A stretch of 64,000 nt of DNA from Paenibacillus oleatilyticus (lineage in GTDB: Bacteria; Bacillota; Bacilli; Paenibacillales; NBRC-103111). Positions 9,521 to 18,952 of the stretch are shown here, piece by piece. The position numbers and the translations under genes were made by a program. Positions within the stretch are counted from its first letter, which is position 1. The number at the start of each line of letters is the position of its first letter. The DNA lies in assembly GCF_018998565.1 (NCBI RefSeq), contig NZ_JAHNZO010000028.1, positions 1 to 64,000 of the forward strand, in the 5' to 3' direction. The notes under the pieces were generated by a model. It was not told the origin of the DNA, did not search any database, and saw nothing but the letters and a program-made list of their open reading frames with translations.

Positions 9521-10357
9521 ATGAATTTCACGAAAATGCAAGGGTTAGGCAACGATTTTATCGTCTTGCACGGCCACAAGGAGCTGCCTGTGGATGCATC
9601 CCGGCAAGCGATCCGGTTGTGCGACCGCCATTTCGGCATCGGCGCGGACGGTCTTGTCTACCTGCTTCCTTCGGCAAAAGCCGATTATATGATGCGAATC
9701 ATCAATTCCGACGGCTCGGAGGCGGAGCAATGCGGCAACGCCATCCGCTGTGCGGCCAAATATATTTACGATCACGAGCTTGTTCCCAAGGACAAGACGG
9801 AGCTGACGATCGAAACGATCGGAGCCGGGGCGCAGGAGGTTCAGCTGACGCTCAAGGAAGGGCGCGTCGCTACGGTACGCGTCGATATGGGAGAGCCGGT
9901 ATTGAACGGGCTCGAAGTTCCTACGACGATCGACGAGCCGCAGGTCATCGGGTATCCGGTCACCGTCGACGGACGCGAATTCCGGTTCACCGCCGTGTCG
10001 ATGGGCAACCCTCACTGCGTTATCTTTGTCGAGGACGCCGTCGGAACGGATCTGTACGCCTGGGGCCCAAAGCTTGAAACACACGCGTTGTTTCCACGTA
10101 AAATTAATGTAGAGTTTGCGACGGTCCAAAGGCGCGATTACGCCGACATGCGGGTGTGGGAACGCGGCGCGGGCCCGACGCTCGCCTGCGGAACGGGCGC
10201 CTGCGCCACGCTGGTGGCCGGGGTGCTTACCGGACAAATGGACCGGGAAGCGGTCATTTCCTTAAAAGGCGGCGAGCTTCGGATCGAATGGAGCGAATCG
10301 AATAATCATGTCTATATGACCGGACCGGCGGAAATCGTGTTTAAAGGAACGCTGTAA
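9521..10357 (+). CDS. dapF: Diaminopimelate epimerase
   Basis: 278 residues. ATG 9521 (MNFTKMQGLGNDFIVL) has SD GGGAG 8 nt upstream and matches the family start; ATG 9506 is only 15 nt upstream and overlaps the SD. The two catalytic cysteines are visible in SEAEQCGNAIRC (about residue 73) and LACGTGACATL (about 222). The enzyme converts LL- to meso-diaminopimelate for lysine and peptidoglycan synthesis in the cytosol. A short gap to the methionine/folate gene downstream suggests cotranscription. dapF is not in this place in B. subtilis. Confidence 0.96.
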   Translation: MNFTKMQGLGNDFIVLHGHKELPVDASRQAIRLCDRHFGIGADGLVYLLPSAKADYMMRIINSDGSEAEQCGNAIRCAAKYIYDHELVPKDKTELTIETIGAGAQEVQLTLKEGRVATVRVDMGEPVLNGLEVPTTIDEPQVIGYPVTVDGREFRFTAVSMGNPHCVIFVEDAVGTDLYAWGPKLETHALFPRKINVEFATVQRRDYADMRVWERGAGPTLACGTGACATLVAGVLTGQMDREAVISLKGGELRIEWSESNNHVYMTGPAEIVFKGTL

Positions 10358-10389
10358 GGTCCATCATGGAGAGAAGGGAGATGCCGTTG

Positions 10390-12285
10390 GTGAAACCGGA
10401 TTTGCGAGAAGCTCTCAGACGTCAGGTGCTGGTAGGGGACGGGGCCATGGGTACGTACCTGTATCAGATGGGTTTTCCTGTCGGCATTTCTTATGAAGAA
10501 TTAAATTTGTTGGAGCCCGATGTCATTATGGACGTGCATCGGCGCTATTACGAAGCCGGAGCGCGTTTAATCGAGACCAATACGTTCTCGGCGAACCGCG
10601 AAAAGCTGTCCAAATACGGGCTGGAGCAGGAGATGGAGGCGATCAACCGCGCCGGCGTCGAGCTGGCCAGAAAAGCGGTTGGAGACGACGCCTATGTTGT
10701 CGGCGCTATCGGCTCGATCCGGGCGGGCAAACGCAAAAATGTCCGCACCGCCAAGGTTAAGGAAGATTTGCGCGATCAGATCGAGGTGCTTGTCGATACG
10801 CCGGTGGATGGGCTGCTGCTCGAGTCGTTCTACGATCTGGAGGAAATGTTGATCGCGTTGAGGCTGATCCGCAAGGTCAGCGAGCTCCCGGTCATTTGCC
10901 AGTTTGCGACCGAAGGAACGGACTCGACGCATGACGGCATCCTGCTGACGGAAGCGTTCCGGAAACTGACGGCGGCCGGGGCGGACGTTGTCGGTTTCAA
11001 CTGCCGGAGCGGTCCGAACGGGCTGATGCGTTCGCTTCAGCGGGTCGCCGGCATGGAGGGCGCGCCGCCATTCTCGGTGTTCCCGAACGCAGGGATCGCC
11101 GACTATGTGGACGGACGCTACACCTATGCGGCCACTCCGGAATATTTCGGGGAAACCGCCCGGAAATTCGTCGACTTGGGAGCGCGCATCATCGGCGGCT
11201 GCTGCGGCACGACGCCCGAGCATATCGCCGCCATGGCGCAGTCGCTTCGGAACTATTCGCCCAATCCGGATGCTTTGCGCTTGCTGCAGGAAGTCGGCGG
11301 CGGAAGCGAGACCGGCCGCATTGTGACGCGTCTGCAGCCCGTACCGACGCCTTCCGCTCCGGAGCCGAATCTCGCCGAGCTCGCGAAGGAGCGCTATACC
11401 GTCATCGTGGAGCTTGATCCACCGCGCGATCTGGACATCGAGAAGTTCATGCAGGGGGCGCAGGCGCTCAAAAATGCCGGGGTCGACGCGTTGACGATGG
11501 CGGACAATTCGCTCGCCGTCACACGGATGAGCAACTTGGCGCTCGGCAGTCTGGTAAAAGAGAGAATCGGCATGAAGCCGCTCATTCACATCGCGTGCCG
11601 GGACCGCAACATGATCGGTACCCAATCGCATATGATGGGGCTTCATGCGCTCGGCATCGACCATGTGCTGGCCGTGACGGGCGATCCGGCCAAATTCGGC
11701 GATTTGCCGGGTTCGAGCTCCGTGTACGATCTGACATCGTTCGAGATCATCCGGATGATCAAGCAGTTGAACGAGGGAATCGCTTTTTCCGGCAAGTCGC
11801 TGAAGAAGAAAGCGAATTTCGTCGTTGGCGCCGCCTTCAATCCCAATGTCAAGCACTTGGATAAAGCGGTGCAGCGGCTTGAGCGCAAAATCGAGTCCGG
11901 CGCCGATTATATCATGACCCAGCCGGTCTATAATGCGGAGCTGATCGAGAAGGTGTACGAAGCAACAAAGCATCTGGACGTTCCGATCTTCATCGGCATT
12001 ATGCCGCTCGCCAGCGGGGGCAACGCCGAATACCTGCATAACGAGGTTCCGGGCATTCAGCTATCGGACGAAGTCCGGCAGCGGATGAACGGGCTCAAGG
12101 GCGAGGAAGGACGGGCCATGGGCGTGCAGATCGCCAAGGAGCTTCTCGATGCGGCGATGCGTTATTTTAAAGGAATTTACCTGATGACGCCGTTCCTTGC
12201 CTACGAGATGACCGTACAGCTGACGGAGTACGTTTGGGAGAAAGCGCAGCGGCTTGATTCCCACTTGTACCCACTATCAAAATGA
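10390..12285 (+). CDS. yitJ: Bifunctional homocysteine S-methyltransferase / 5,10-methylenetetrahydrofolate reductase
   Basis: About 631 residues from GTG 10390 (MKPDLREALRRQVLVGDGAMGTYL; SD AGGGAG, 9-nt gap). An ATG at 10366 with a weaker AAGG is an alternative start. The N-terminal half (to about residue 300) is a homocysteine methyltransferase domain with GDGAMGT, the Zn-ligand cysteine in VGFNCRSGPNG and the Cys pair in GGCCGTTPEH. The C-terminal half is a MetF-like reductase (YTVIVELDPPRD, MTQPVYNAELIEKVY). It makes 5-methyltetrahydrofolate and uses a methyl group to form methionine. No SAM riboswitch is visible in the short gap to dapF. Confidence 0.93.
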   Translation: MKPDLREALRRQVLVGDGAMGTYLYQMGFPVGISYEELNLLEPDVIMDVHRRYYEAGARLIETNTFSANREKLSKYGLEQEMEAINRAGVELARKAVGDDAYVVGAIGSIRAGKRKNVRTAKVKEDLRDQIEVLVDTPVDGLLLESFYDLEEMLIALRLIRKVSELPVICQFATEGTDSTHDGILLTEAFRKLTAAGADVVGFNCRSGPNGLMRSLQRVAGMEGAPPFSVFPNAGIADYVDGRYTYAATPEYFGETARKFVDLGARIIGGCCGTTPEHIAAMAQSLRNYSPNPDALRLLQEVGGGSETGRIVTRLQPVPTPSAPEPNLAELAKERYTVIVELDPPRDLDIEKFMQGAQALKNAGVDALTMADNSLAVTRMSNLALGSLVKERIGMKPLIHIACRDRNMIGTQSHMMGLHALGIDHVLAVTGDPAKFGDLPGSSSVYDLTSFEIIRMIKQLNEGIAFSGKSLKKKANFVVGAAFNPNVKHLDKAVQRLERKIESGADYIMTQPVYNAELIEKVYEATKHLDVPIFIGIMPLASGGNAEYLHNEVPGIQLSDEVRQRMNGLKGEEGRAMGVQIAKELLDAAMRYFKGIYLMTPFLAYEMTVQLTEYVWEKAQRLDSHLYPLSK

Positions 12286-12299
12286 ATTAGAATAGGATA

Positions 12300-13196
12300 A
12301 TGGATGTGAAGGCCATGGTCATCAGTATGACCGGCTTCGGACAAGCCGCACGTACGACGGACGGCTTCCGGATCCAGATTGACCTGAAATCGGTCAATCA
12401 CCGTTACTGCGAGATCGTGGTACGGATGCCCCGGGAATTTGCCCGTTACGAGAACGCGGTGAAAGCCGCCGTTCAGCAGCACGTAAGGCGCGGGCGTGTC
12501 GATGCGTTCGTTACGGTCGAACGCGACCGCGACGTACCGCAAGCCGTCGAGATCGACTGGAGCTTGGCGATGGGCTATGTTCAGGCGGCCGAACAGCTGC
12601 GGGAGCGGTTGTCCCTCAAGGACGAGCTGAGCCTGCGCGACTTGCTTGCCATTCCCGGCCTGGTTGCGATCGGGCAACATCAGGAGATGGCCGAGGAGCG
12701 GATGGAAGCCGAGCTCGTTGCCTGCGCAGCGGAAGCGGCAAGGGAGCTTTCGGACATGCGCGAGAAGGAAGGCGCCTTTCTTCAGAACGATCTGATACAG
12801 CGTATCGGGACGATGGAGCATTATTGCAGCACAGCCTCGGGGATTGCGCCACAAGTGGTCCAAGACTATGCCGGCAAGCTCCGCGCCCGGATCGAAGAGC
12901 TTTTGCAGCAAGCGCCTCCGGACGAGCAGCGGCTTGCCATGGAGATCGCCGTCTTCGCCGACCGTGCCAGCATCGCCGAAGAACTGACCCGTCTGCAAAG
13001 CCACTGCAAGCAGTTCCGGGAGCTGCTGAAATCTTCCGAGCCGGTGGGCCGCAAGCTCGATTTCCTCGTTCAGGAGATGAACCGGGAAGCGAATACGATC
13101 GGTTCCAAAGCGAATCATGCCCAACTGGCCGCCGTGGTGGTCGACATGAAAGCGGAGCTTGAAAAAATGCGGGAGCAGATTCAAAATATCGAGTAA
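12300..13196 (+). CDS. yicC: YicC/YloC family endoribonuclease
   Basis: 298 residues. It shows the family signature SMTGFGQAARTTDGFRIQIDLKSVNHRYCEIVVRMP at the N-terminus and SKANHAQLAAVVVDMKAELEKMREQIQNIE at the C-terminus. The start is uncertain: ATG 12300 has a close TAGGA, and ATG 12315 would begin nearer the conserved motif. Family knowledge: YicC/YloC proteins are oligomeric endoribonucleases acting on mRNA and small RNA. It lies just before remA and gmk, as yloC does in B. subtilis, with a structured leader between. Confidence 0.92.
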   Translation: MDVKAMVISMTGFGQAARTTDGFRIQIDLKSVNHRYCEIVVRMPREFARYENAVKAAVQQHVRRGRVDAFVTVERDRDVPQAVEIDWSLAMGYVQAAEQLRERLSLKDELSLRDLLAIPGLVAIGQHQEMAEERMEAELVACAAEAARELSDMREKEGAFLQNDLIQRIGTMEHYCSTASGIAPQVVQDYAGKLRARIEELLQQAPPDEQRLAMEIAVFADRASIAEELTRLQSHCKQFRELLKSSEPVGRKLDFLVQEMNREANTIGSKANHAQLAAVVVDMKAELEKMREQIQNIE

Positions 13197-13211
13197 TTTT
13201 AGTAATTAACT

Positions 13212-13445
13212 CTTTCTTTTGAAATGATTTTTGTTCGTTGCGGTTGGCGGAGAACAGAGGATCTGCCGGAGCATATGCTTCCGATGCAGTTTTCCTTTGC
13301 GGAAAACTTGCAGTTTACGTGCCGCCTTTGAAATTGGGTTCTTACCGCAAAGGAAGTTCATGAAGAACCCGATTTCAAGAGCGGCCGAAGGCAGATGCTG
13401 CTGATTCGCAGCCTCTGACGAACAACCTCTCATTTTAAAAGAAAG
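13212..13445 (+). ncRNA. Highly structured leader RNA candidate upstream of remA
   Basis: A 234-nt region between yicC and remA can fold as nested arms with side hairpins. Outer arms 13212-13227 and 13430-13445 pair over 16 bp with one G-U. Further pairs: GTTCGT 13233 with ACGAAC 13418; ATCTGCC 13261 with GGCAGAT 13390; GCCGC 13321 with GCGGC 13381; and a 16-bp arm 13328-13343 with 13363-13378. Side hairpins are at 13268-13282 and 13285-13312. TCCTTTGCGG (13293-13302), inside one hairpin, is exactly complementary to CCGCAAAGGA (13345-13354) in another loop, allowing a pseudoknot or switch. It ends just before the remA SD. I do not recognise a known RNA class; a mobile inverted-repeat element is an alternative. 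Confidence 0.6.
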
Positions 13446-13466
13446 TTCCAGGGGGAACCTATAACA

Positions 13467-13727
13467 ATGGCGATCAAACTAATCAACATCGGTTTCGGGA
13501 ATATCGTATCTGCGAATCGAATCATTTCCATTGTCAGCCCGGAATCGGCACCGATCAAACGGATCATCCAAGAAGCGCGCGACCGCCATATGCTGATCGA
13601 TGCGACTTACGGTCGCCGCACCCGCGCCGTCATTATCACGGACAGCGATCATGTCATTTTGTCCGCGGTACAGCCGGAAACGGTGGCGCATCGACTTTCC
13701 AATAAGGACGATGATCATGACGAGTAA
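13467..13727 (+). CDS. remA: RemA (DUF370), biofilm matrix gene regulator
   Basis: 86 residues: [32 protein letters not shown]..., full family length. RemA is a DNA-binding protein that oligomerises into rings and activates extracellular-matrix and osmoprotection genes in B. subtilis. Preceded by GGGGG about 11 nt upstream. The gene overlaps gmk by 11 nt, so the two are translationally linked. The conserved arginines of the DNA-binding face ([13 protein letters not shown]) are present. Confidence 0.95.
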   Translation: MAIKLINIGFGNIVSANRIISIVSPESAPIKRIIQEARDRHMLIDATYGRRTRAVIITDSDHVILSAVQPETVAHRLSNKDDDHDE

Positions 13728-14358
13728 TGTAGGATATACCCCTGCGGATAAGGGAATTTTGATCGTGCTTTCCGGTCCTTCCGGCGTCGGCAAGGGTACC
13801 GTCTGTAAAGCGCTGCGGGGCTGTGCGCCGGATATCGTATATTCGGTTTCCGCAACAACGCGGGCTCCGCGGCAGGGCGAAGTGGATGGGGTCAATTATT
13901 TTTTTAAGACGAGAGAGCAATTCCAGCAAATGATTGCGCAGGACCAGATGCTGGAATGGGCCGAGTACGTAGGCAATTATTACGGAACACCGCGCAAGTT
14001 TGTAGAAGACACGCTGAACGCAGGCAAGGACATTATTTTGGAGATCGAAGTGCAGGGTGCGCTGAAGGTGAAGCAGAAGTTCCCGGAAGGAGTCTTCATT
14101 TTTCTGCTGCCACCGTCGCTGCCGGAGCTTGAAAGCCGCATCGTCGGACGCGGCACGGAATCCGAGGAAACGATTCGCAGCCGCATGTCGGTGGCGGTCG
14201 ACGAGATCGCGATGATGGAGCATTACGATTATGCTATCGTCAACGATCAAGTAGATTTCGCCTGTTCCCGGATCCGCAGCATTTTGACGGCGGAGCATTG
14301 CCGTAAAGACCGGATGGTTTCCAAAATTCAACACTGGATGGCTGAGGTGAAAAAATAA
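13717..14358 (+). CDS. gmk: Guanylate kinase
   Basis: 213 residues from ATG 13717 ([33 protein letters not shown]), SD AAGGA 8 nt upstream inside remA. The P-loop [12 protein letters not shown]-binding [17 protein letters not shown] and [13 protein letters not shown] are all present. It phosphorylates GMP to GDP with ATP and is essential. Part of the conserved remA-gmk-rpoZ-coaBC-priA cluster. Confidence 0.97.
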   Translation: MTSNVGYTPADKGILIVLSGPSGVGKGTVCKALRGCAPDIVYSVSATTRAPRQGEVDGVNYFFKTREQFQQMIAQDQMLEWAEYVGNYYGTPRKFVEDTLNAGKDIILEIEVQGALKVKQKFPEGVFIFLLPPSLPELESRIVGRGTESEETIRSRMSVAVDEIAMMEHYDYAIVNDQVDFACSRIRSILTAEHCRKDRMVSKIQHWMAEVKK

Positions 14359-14359
14359 C

Positions 14360-14575
14360 ATGTTGTATCCTTCAATCGACAAGCTTTTGGACAAAGTAGA
14401 CAGCAAGTATTCGCTCGTGGTAGCGGCCGCCAAACGGGCGCGCATGCTGCGTGACGGCTCCAAAACCGAAGTAAAGCAAAAGAAGTCGCATAAATATGTA
14501 GGTCTGGCTCTGGAAGAAATCTACGAAGATCATATTTCCTACGAGAAATTGCAAAACAAAGAGTCCTTAAAGTAA
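14360..14575 (+). CDS. rpoZ: RNA polymerase omega subunit
   Basis: 71 residues: [30 protein letters not shown]..., the family start. It starts 2 nt after the gmk stop with GAGGTGA upstream in gmk. Omega helps fold and hold the beta' subunit. A hairpin terminator follows at once, so the remA-gmk-rpoZ transcript likely ends here or is attenuated. Confidence 0.96.
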   Translation: MLYPSIDKLLDKVDSKYSLVVAAAKRARMLRDGSKTEVKQKKSHKYVGLALEEIYEDHISYEKLQNKESLK

Positions 14576-14577
14576 AC

Positions 14578-14604
14578 AACAACCCTCGCGGTTGTTATTT
14601 TTTT
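14578..14604 (+). terminator. Intrinsic terminator after rpoZ
   Basis: AACAACC-ctcgc-GGTTGTT followed by TATTTTTTTT, immediately after the rpoZ stop. Confidence 0.88.
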
Positions 14605-14649
14605 CGCAAGGATACGATTCATTGCCCGTAAGGGAAAGGAGCGAAGCCC

Positions 14650-15855
14650 ATGTTGAACGGAAAAACGGTCTTGCTCGGGGTCAGCGGCGGCATTGCCGCT
14701 TATAAAGCGGCGGCGGTGTGCAGCAAGCTGGCACAGGCGGGAGCCGACGTGCGGGTCATCATGACGGAATCGGCGACCAAATTTGTAGCGCCGCTGACGT
14801 TTCAAACGTTGTCGAGACACGACGTCATTGTCGATACGTTCGACGAAAAGGACGCTTCCGTCGTATCGCATATCGATCTGGCGGACCGGGCGGACGTCGT
14901 CGTGATCGCCCCGGCTACCGCCAACGTCATCGGCAAAATCGCTCTGGGCCTCGCCGACGATATGCTTAGCACGACGCTATTGGCCACCACGGCGCCGATT
15001 CTCGTAGCTCCCGCCATGAACGTACATATGTATGCGCACCCGGCGGTGCAGGCCAACATGCAGAAGCTTGCGGAGCGCGGCGTGCGGTTCATCGAGCCCG
15101 GCACGGGTCAGCTGGCTTGCGGCTATGTGGGCAAGGGCCGTCTGGCGGAGCCGGAAGAGATCGTGGCTGCGGTCGAACGTTTTTTTCAAGAGAGGCGGCT
15201 GCTTGAAGGGAAGCGTGTTCTGGTAACGGCCGGCGCGACGGTGGAACGGATCGACCCCGTCCGGTACTTGACCAACGATTCCTCGGGCAAAATGGGCTAC
15301 GCAATCGCCGAGGAAGCGCAGCGGATGGGGGCGAACGTGACGCTCGTCACGGGCAAAGCTTCAATTGCCGCGCCCGCCGGCGTGACCGTGGTCAAAGTCG
15401 AATCCGCGCTGGAGATGATGGAAGCGGTCCTTTCCCGACTGCCCGAGCAGGATGTGATTATTAAGGCCGCGGCCGTGGCCGATTACCGGCCTGCGGAGCA
15501 GGCGGAGCATAAAATCAAGAAAAACGAAGATGAAATGACGATGCGGCTGGTGAAAAATCCGGATATCGCGCAAGCGGTCGGCGAACGGAAGAAGCCGTCG
15601 CAGCTTCTCGTCGGTTTTGCGGCCGAAACGCAGCATTTGGAGACATTTGCGCAGGAAAAGCTGAAGAAGAAGCGCTGCGATCTGCTGGTAGCCAATGACG
15701 TGACGATGGAAGGCGCAGGTTTCGGGACCGATACGAACGTCGTACGGATTTATGATTCCGGGGGGCTGGTTGAAGCGCTGCCTCTGATGTCGAAAGGACA
15801 AGTCGCGGCCAGATTGCTCGCGCTAGTTGCGGATCGTCTCGGAAAGGGGAGATGA
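14650..15855 (+). CDS. coaBC: Bifunctional phosphopantothenoylcysteine decarboxylase / phosphopantothenate-cysteine ligase
   Basis: 401 residues from ATG 14650 (MLNGKTVLLGVSGGIAAYKAAAVC). The CoaC half is an FMN-binding decarboxylase with GVSGGIAAYK, PAMNVHMYAHP and the substrate-flap cysteine in TGQLACGYVGKGRL. The CoaB half begins near residue 185 (LLEGKRVLVTAGATVERIDPVRYLTN) with NSSG/K-type ligase motifs (IIKAAAVADYRP, KIKKNEDEMT). It catalyses two steps from 4'-phosphopantothenate to 4'-phosphopantetheine in CoA synthesis. priA follows 7 nt later. Confidence 0.96.
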   Translation: MLNGKTVLLGVSGGIAAYKAAAVCSKLAQAGADVRVIMTESATKFVAPLTFQTLSRHDVIVDTFDEKDASVVSHIDLADRADVVVIAPATANVIGKIALGLADDMLSTTLLATTAPILVAPAMNVHMYAHPAVQANMQKLAERGVRFIEPGTGQLACGYVGKGRLAEPEEIVAAVERFFQERRLLEGKRVLVTAGATVERIDPVRYLTNDSSGKMGYAIAEEAQRMGANVTLVTGKASIAAPAGVTVVKVESALEMMEAVLSRLPEQDVIIKAAAVADYRPAEQAEHKIKKNEDEMTMRLVKNPDIAQAVGERKKPSQLLVGFAAETQHLETFAQEKLKKKRCDLLVANDVTMEGAGFGTDTNVVRIYDSGGLVEALPLMSKGQVAARLLALVADRLGKGR

Positions 15856-15862
15856 CCGACGA

Positions 15863-18367
15863 ATGTACGCCAAAGTTATTGTGGATGTCCCGGCCCGGCC
15901 TACAAACCGGGCATTTGATTATATAGTACCGGAAACGATGCGGGACTACATCGCCGTGGGGAGCCGCGTAGGCGTTCCCTTCGGCCCGCGGACCGTACAA
16001 GGGTTTGTCGTGGAGCTTCATGACGGAACGGACCTCGACCCGGAGAAGCTGAAGCCGATCCGCCAGACGCTGGACGTTACTCCTCCGCTAACTCCCGAGC
16101 TGGTAAAGCTGGGCCGCTGGATCAGCCGCACGTATCTTTGCCACGAAATTATTGCGCTGCAAGCAATGATCCCCGGCGCGCTGAAGGCCAAGTACGAACG
16201 GCATGTGAAGGTGGCCGACGAACCGGAGACCAAAGAAAAGCAGCCGGAGCTGCTGCCTCTGCTTCTTCCCGAGCAGGAAGAAATCCTCGCTTATGTCCGC
16301 AAGCACGAATCGGTCGAGCTGGAATCGCTGCTGCAAACCTTTTCGGAAAAAGGCGCACTGATCAAGCAGCTGCTGGAGGACGGCCGGCTGACGGAAATTC
16401 AAATGGTCAAAGACCGGATGTCTTCGAAAAAAGCGCTGTATGTGTTTCCGCCGAACGATCCCGATCAGATGGAAGCGTGGCAAGCCGAGCTGCCGGCGCG
16501 CGCGGCCAAGCAAAAGCAAGTGCTCGCTTTTCTGCAGGAGCATCCTGAGCCAATCAAGCTGACAGAGCTGCTGACGAAGCTGCAAATCACCGCCGCAGCG
16601 GTCAAAGGGCTCACCGAACGAGGCTGGCTTCGGCTGGAGGAAACCGAAGTGCAGCGCGATCCCTATGCGTCGCGCACCTTCAAGCCGACCTCGCCGCTCC
16701 CGCTGACGCCCGAACAGCAATCGGTGTTCGAACGGATCAGAGAAGCGGCGCAAGGACGGACGCGTCGCGTCTTTTTGCTGCACGGCGTGACTGGCAGCGG
16801 CAAGACGGAGGTCTACCTCCAGTCGATCCAATCCTGCTTGGATCAAGGCCGCGAAGCGATCGTCCTTGTCCCGGAAATTTCGCTTACGCCCCAGATGGTG
16901 GAGCGGTTCAAAGGAAGGTTCGGCAATCGGGTCGCCGTGCTGCACAGCCGTCTCTCCAACGGCGAACGCTATGACGAATGGCGCAAAATCGTGCGCCGGG
17001 AAGTCAGCGTCGTGATCGGCGCCCGCTCGGCGATTTTCGCGCCATTCACGAATATCGGACTCATTATTATTGATGAAGAACACGAATCGACCTATAAGCA
17101 GGAAGAAAGCCCGAAATATCACGCTCGCGATGTGGCGATCGCCCGGGCGGGTGAACACGGGGCCTCAGTCGTGCTGGGCTCCGCTACGCCTTCGCTGGAA
17201 AGCATGTACCGGGCTTCCGTCGAGGCCACGGCTTTAGCAACCCCGGATCGTCCGGCATTCGAATTGCTCTCCATGCCTTCGCGCGTCGAGGGAAGGCCGC
17301 TGCCGCGGGTGAACATCGTCGATATGCGCGAGGAACTGAAGAACGGCAACCGGTCGATGTTCAGCCGCGCCTTGTATAAAGCGATCGAAGATCGGTTACA
17401 CAAGAAGGAACAGGTCGTCCTGCTGCTGAACCGGCGCGGGTACGCCACGTTCGTCATGTGCCGCACCTGCGGCTATGTCGCGGATTGTCCGCATTGCGAT
17501 ATCTCGCTGACGTACCATCAAAGCTCCAAGGCAATCCGCTGTCATTACTGCGGCTACGCGGAGCGCGAATTGGCCGTCTGTCCGGACTGCGGCAGCGAGC
17601 ATATCCGCCACTTCGGCACGGGAACGCAGCGCGTCGAGGAGGAGCTCGGCAAGCTGTTTCCCGGCATTCGCGTCATTCGCATGGACGTCGACACGACGAC
17701 GGAAAAGGGCTCGCACGAAAAATGGCTCACGATGTTCCGCAACCGTCAGGCCGACGTGCTGCTGGGAACGCAGATGGTCGCCAAAGGGCTTGATTTTCCT
17801 TACGTGACGCTCGTCGGCGCGCTAGCTGCCGATTCCGTTCTGAACCTGCCCGATTTCCGCGCGGCCGAACGGTCGTTCCAGCTGCTGACGCAGGTGGCGG
17901 GACGCGCCGGACGGCACGAGCTGCCCGGCGAGGTGTTCGTGCAAACGTACACGCCGGAGCATTACAGCATTATGAGCGCGAGCAAGCACGATTATATGGG
18001 CTTTATGCGCAAGGAGATGCTGATGCGCAAGCTGCACAATTACCCGCCGTTTCACCGGCTGGTTTTGATTACGTTGTCGCACGAGCAGGTACAGCTGCTG
18101 CTTCGCGCGGGCGAAATGCTCGCTTCCCGTCTCAAGGAGCTGGCGCAGACGATGCAGGCGGACGGAACCGAGCTGGAGGTGCTGGGGCCCGTCGCTTCGC
18201 CGATTTCAAGGATCAAAGATAGATATCGGTTTCAATGCATGATAAAATATCGGGGAGAGACGGACATTTCCGCCTTGGTGCAGAAAGCGGCCGCCGTGCT
18301 TGACGATATCGTGAAGCAGCAAAAGCTGACGGTGTCGATCGATGTCGATCCCCAAGTGTTAATGTAA
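15863..18367 (+). CDS. priA: Primosomal protein N' (PriA), replication restart helicase
   Basis: 834 residues from ATG 15863 (MYAKVIVDVPARPTNRAFDYIVPE), the family start; GGGGAG lies 12 nt upstream. The order is 3'-DNA binding domain, winged helix, then helicase with Walker A GVTGSGKTE (about residue 310) and DEEH (about 404). Then come the Zn-binding cysteines CRTCGYVADCPHC and CHYCGYAERELAVCPDC, and helicase motifs V/VI (GTQMVAKGLDFPYVTLVG, QVAGRAGR). It reloads the replicative helicase at stalled forks and D-loops. Confidence 0.97.
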   Translation: MYAKVIVDVPARPTNRAFDYIVPETMRDYIAVGSRVGVPFGPRTVQGFVVELHDGTDLDPEKLKPIRQTLDVTPPLTPELVKLGRWISRTYLCHEIIALQAMIPGALKAKYERHVKVADEPETKEKQPELLPLLLPEQEEILAYVRKHESVELESLLQTFSEKGALIKQLLEDGRLTEIQMVKDRMSSKKALYVFPPNDPDQMEAWQAELPARAAKQKQVLAFLQEHPEPIKLTELLTKLQITAAAVKGLTERGWLRLEETEVQRDPYASRTFKPTSPLPLTPEQQSVFERIREAAQGRTRRVFLLHGVTGSGKTEVYLQSIQSCLDQGREAIVLVPEISLTPQMVERFKGRFGNRVAVLHSRLSNGERYDEWRKIVRREVSVVIGARSAIFAPFTNIGLIIIDEEHESTYKQEESPKYHARDVAIARAGEHGASVVLGSATPSLESMYRASVEATALATPDRPAFELLSMPSRVEGRPLPRVNIVDMREELKNGNRSMFSRALYKAIEDRLHKKEQVVLLLNRRGYATFVMCRTCGYVADCPHCDISLTYHQSSKAIRCHYCGYAERELAVCPDCGSEHIRHFGTGTQRVEEELGKLFPGIRVIRMDVDTTTEKGSHEKWLTMFRNRQADVLLGTQMVAKGLDFPYVTLVGALAADSVLNLPDFRAAERSFQLLTQVAGRAGRHELPGEVFVQTYTPEHYSIMSASKHDYMGFMRKEMLMRKLHNYPPFHRLVLITLSHEQVQLLLRAGEMLASRLKELAQTMQADGTELEVLGPVASPISRIKDRYRFQCMIKYRGETDISALVQKAAAVLDDIVKQQKLTVSIDVDPQVLM

Positions 18368-18376
18368 GGCGCTGTC

Positions 18377-18435
18377 AACCGGCCCGTGCGGCCGGAATAT
18401 ACATAACGTATCAGTCCGGCTGTAAAAAGCCGGTT
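18377..18435 (+). other. Two GC-rich hairpins between priA and def
   Basis: CCGGCC-cgtgc-GGCCGG and, further on, CCGGCT-gtaaaa-AGCCGG lie in the 102-nt gap. Neither is followed by a real T tract, so they may slow or process the priA-def transcript rather than end it. Confidence 0.4.
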
Positions 18436-18469
18436 CATTCTGTTGAACTGAAAAAGGATGGTGCACGAA

Positions 18470-18952
18470 ATGGCAATCAAAATCATCGTGAAGGACCCGG
18501 ACCCGGTGCTGCGTGAAAAATGCAAGCCGGTTCCTAAAATTACACCGAACATTCATAAGCTGTTGAATGATATGGCGGATACGATGTACGATGCGGAGGG
18601 CGTAGGACTGGCCGCGCCGCAGATCGGCATTCTCAAGCGGGTCATCGTTATGGACGTCGGCGACGAGCACGGCTTGATCGAGCTGATCAATCCGGAGATC
18701 ATCGAGCGGGAAGGAGAGCAGTTCGGACCGGAGGGCTGCTTGAGCATTCCCGGATTTACGGGCGATGTGAAGCGGGCAGCACGTGTGAAGGTGAAAGGTC
18801 TCAACCGCAACGGCGAGGAGATCGTCATCGAAGGGACCGAGCTGCTGGCCCGCTGCATCCAGCATGAGGTGGATCATTTAAACGGGGTGCTGTATACGGA
18901 TCTCGCTGAAAAAATGTATCGCAGCGAGCAAGAGGATCGTGATGACGCATGA
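18470..18952 (+). CDS. def: Peptide deformylase
   Basis: 160 residues from ATG 18470 ([21 protein letters not shown]); in-frame ATG 18458 sits on top of the AAAAAGG SD. The three metal-site motifs are present: [10 protein letters not shown] (about residue 44), EGCLSIPG (about 88) and [12 protein letters not shown] (about 131). It removes the formyl group from nascent peptides. It overlaps fmt by four bases (ATGA), so the two opposing formylation steps are translationally coupled. Confidence 0.97.
   Translation: MAIKIIVKDPDPVLREKCKPVPKITPNIHKLLNDMADTMYDAEGVGLAAPQIGILKRVIVMDVGDEHGLIELINPEIIEREGEQFGPEGCLSIPGFTGDVKRAARVKVKGLNRNGEEIVIEGTELLARCIQHEVDHLNGVLYTDLAEKMYRSEQEDRDDA

Noticed and set aside
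10358-10389. SAM riboswitch before the methionine/folate gene
   Set aside because: Only about 30 bases separate it from dapF; no room for the aptamer.
10567-12039. Long open frame (490 codons) antisense to the methionine/folate gene
   Set aside because: It lies wholly opposite a gene with clear domains; long antisense frames are common in GC-rich genes. No SD or family match.
13600-13716. N-terminal extension of gmk
   Set aside because: It overlaps remA in another frame, has no SD, and the family start is at 13717.
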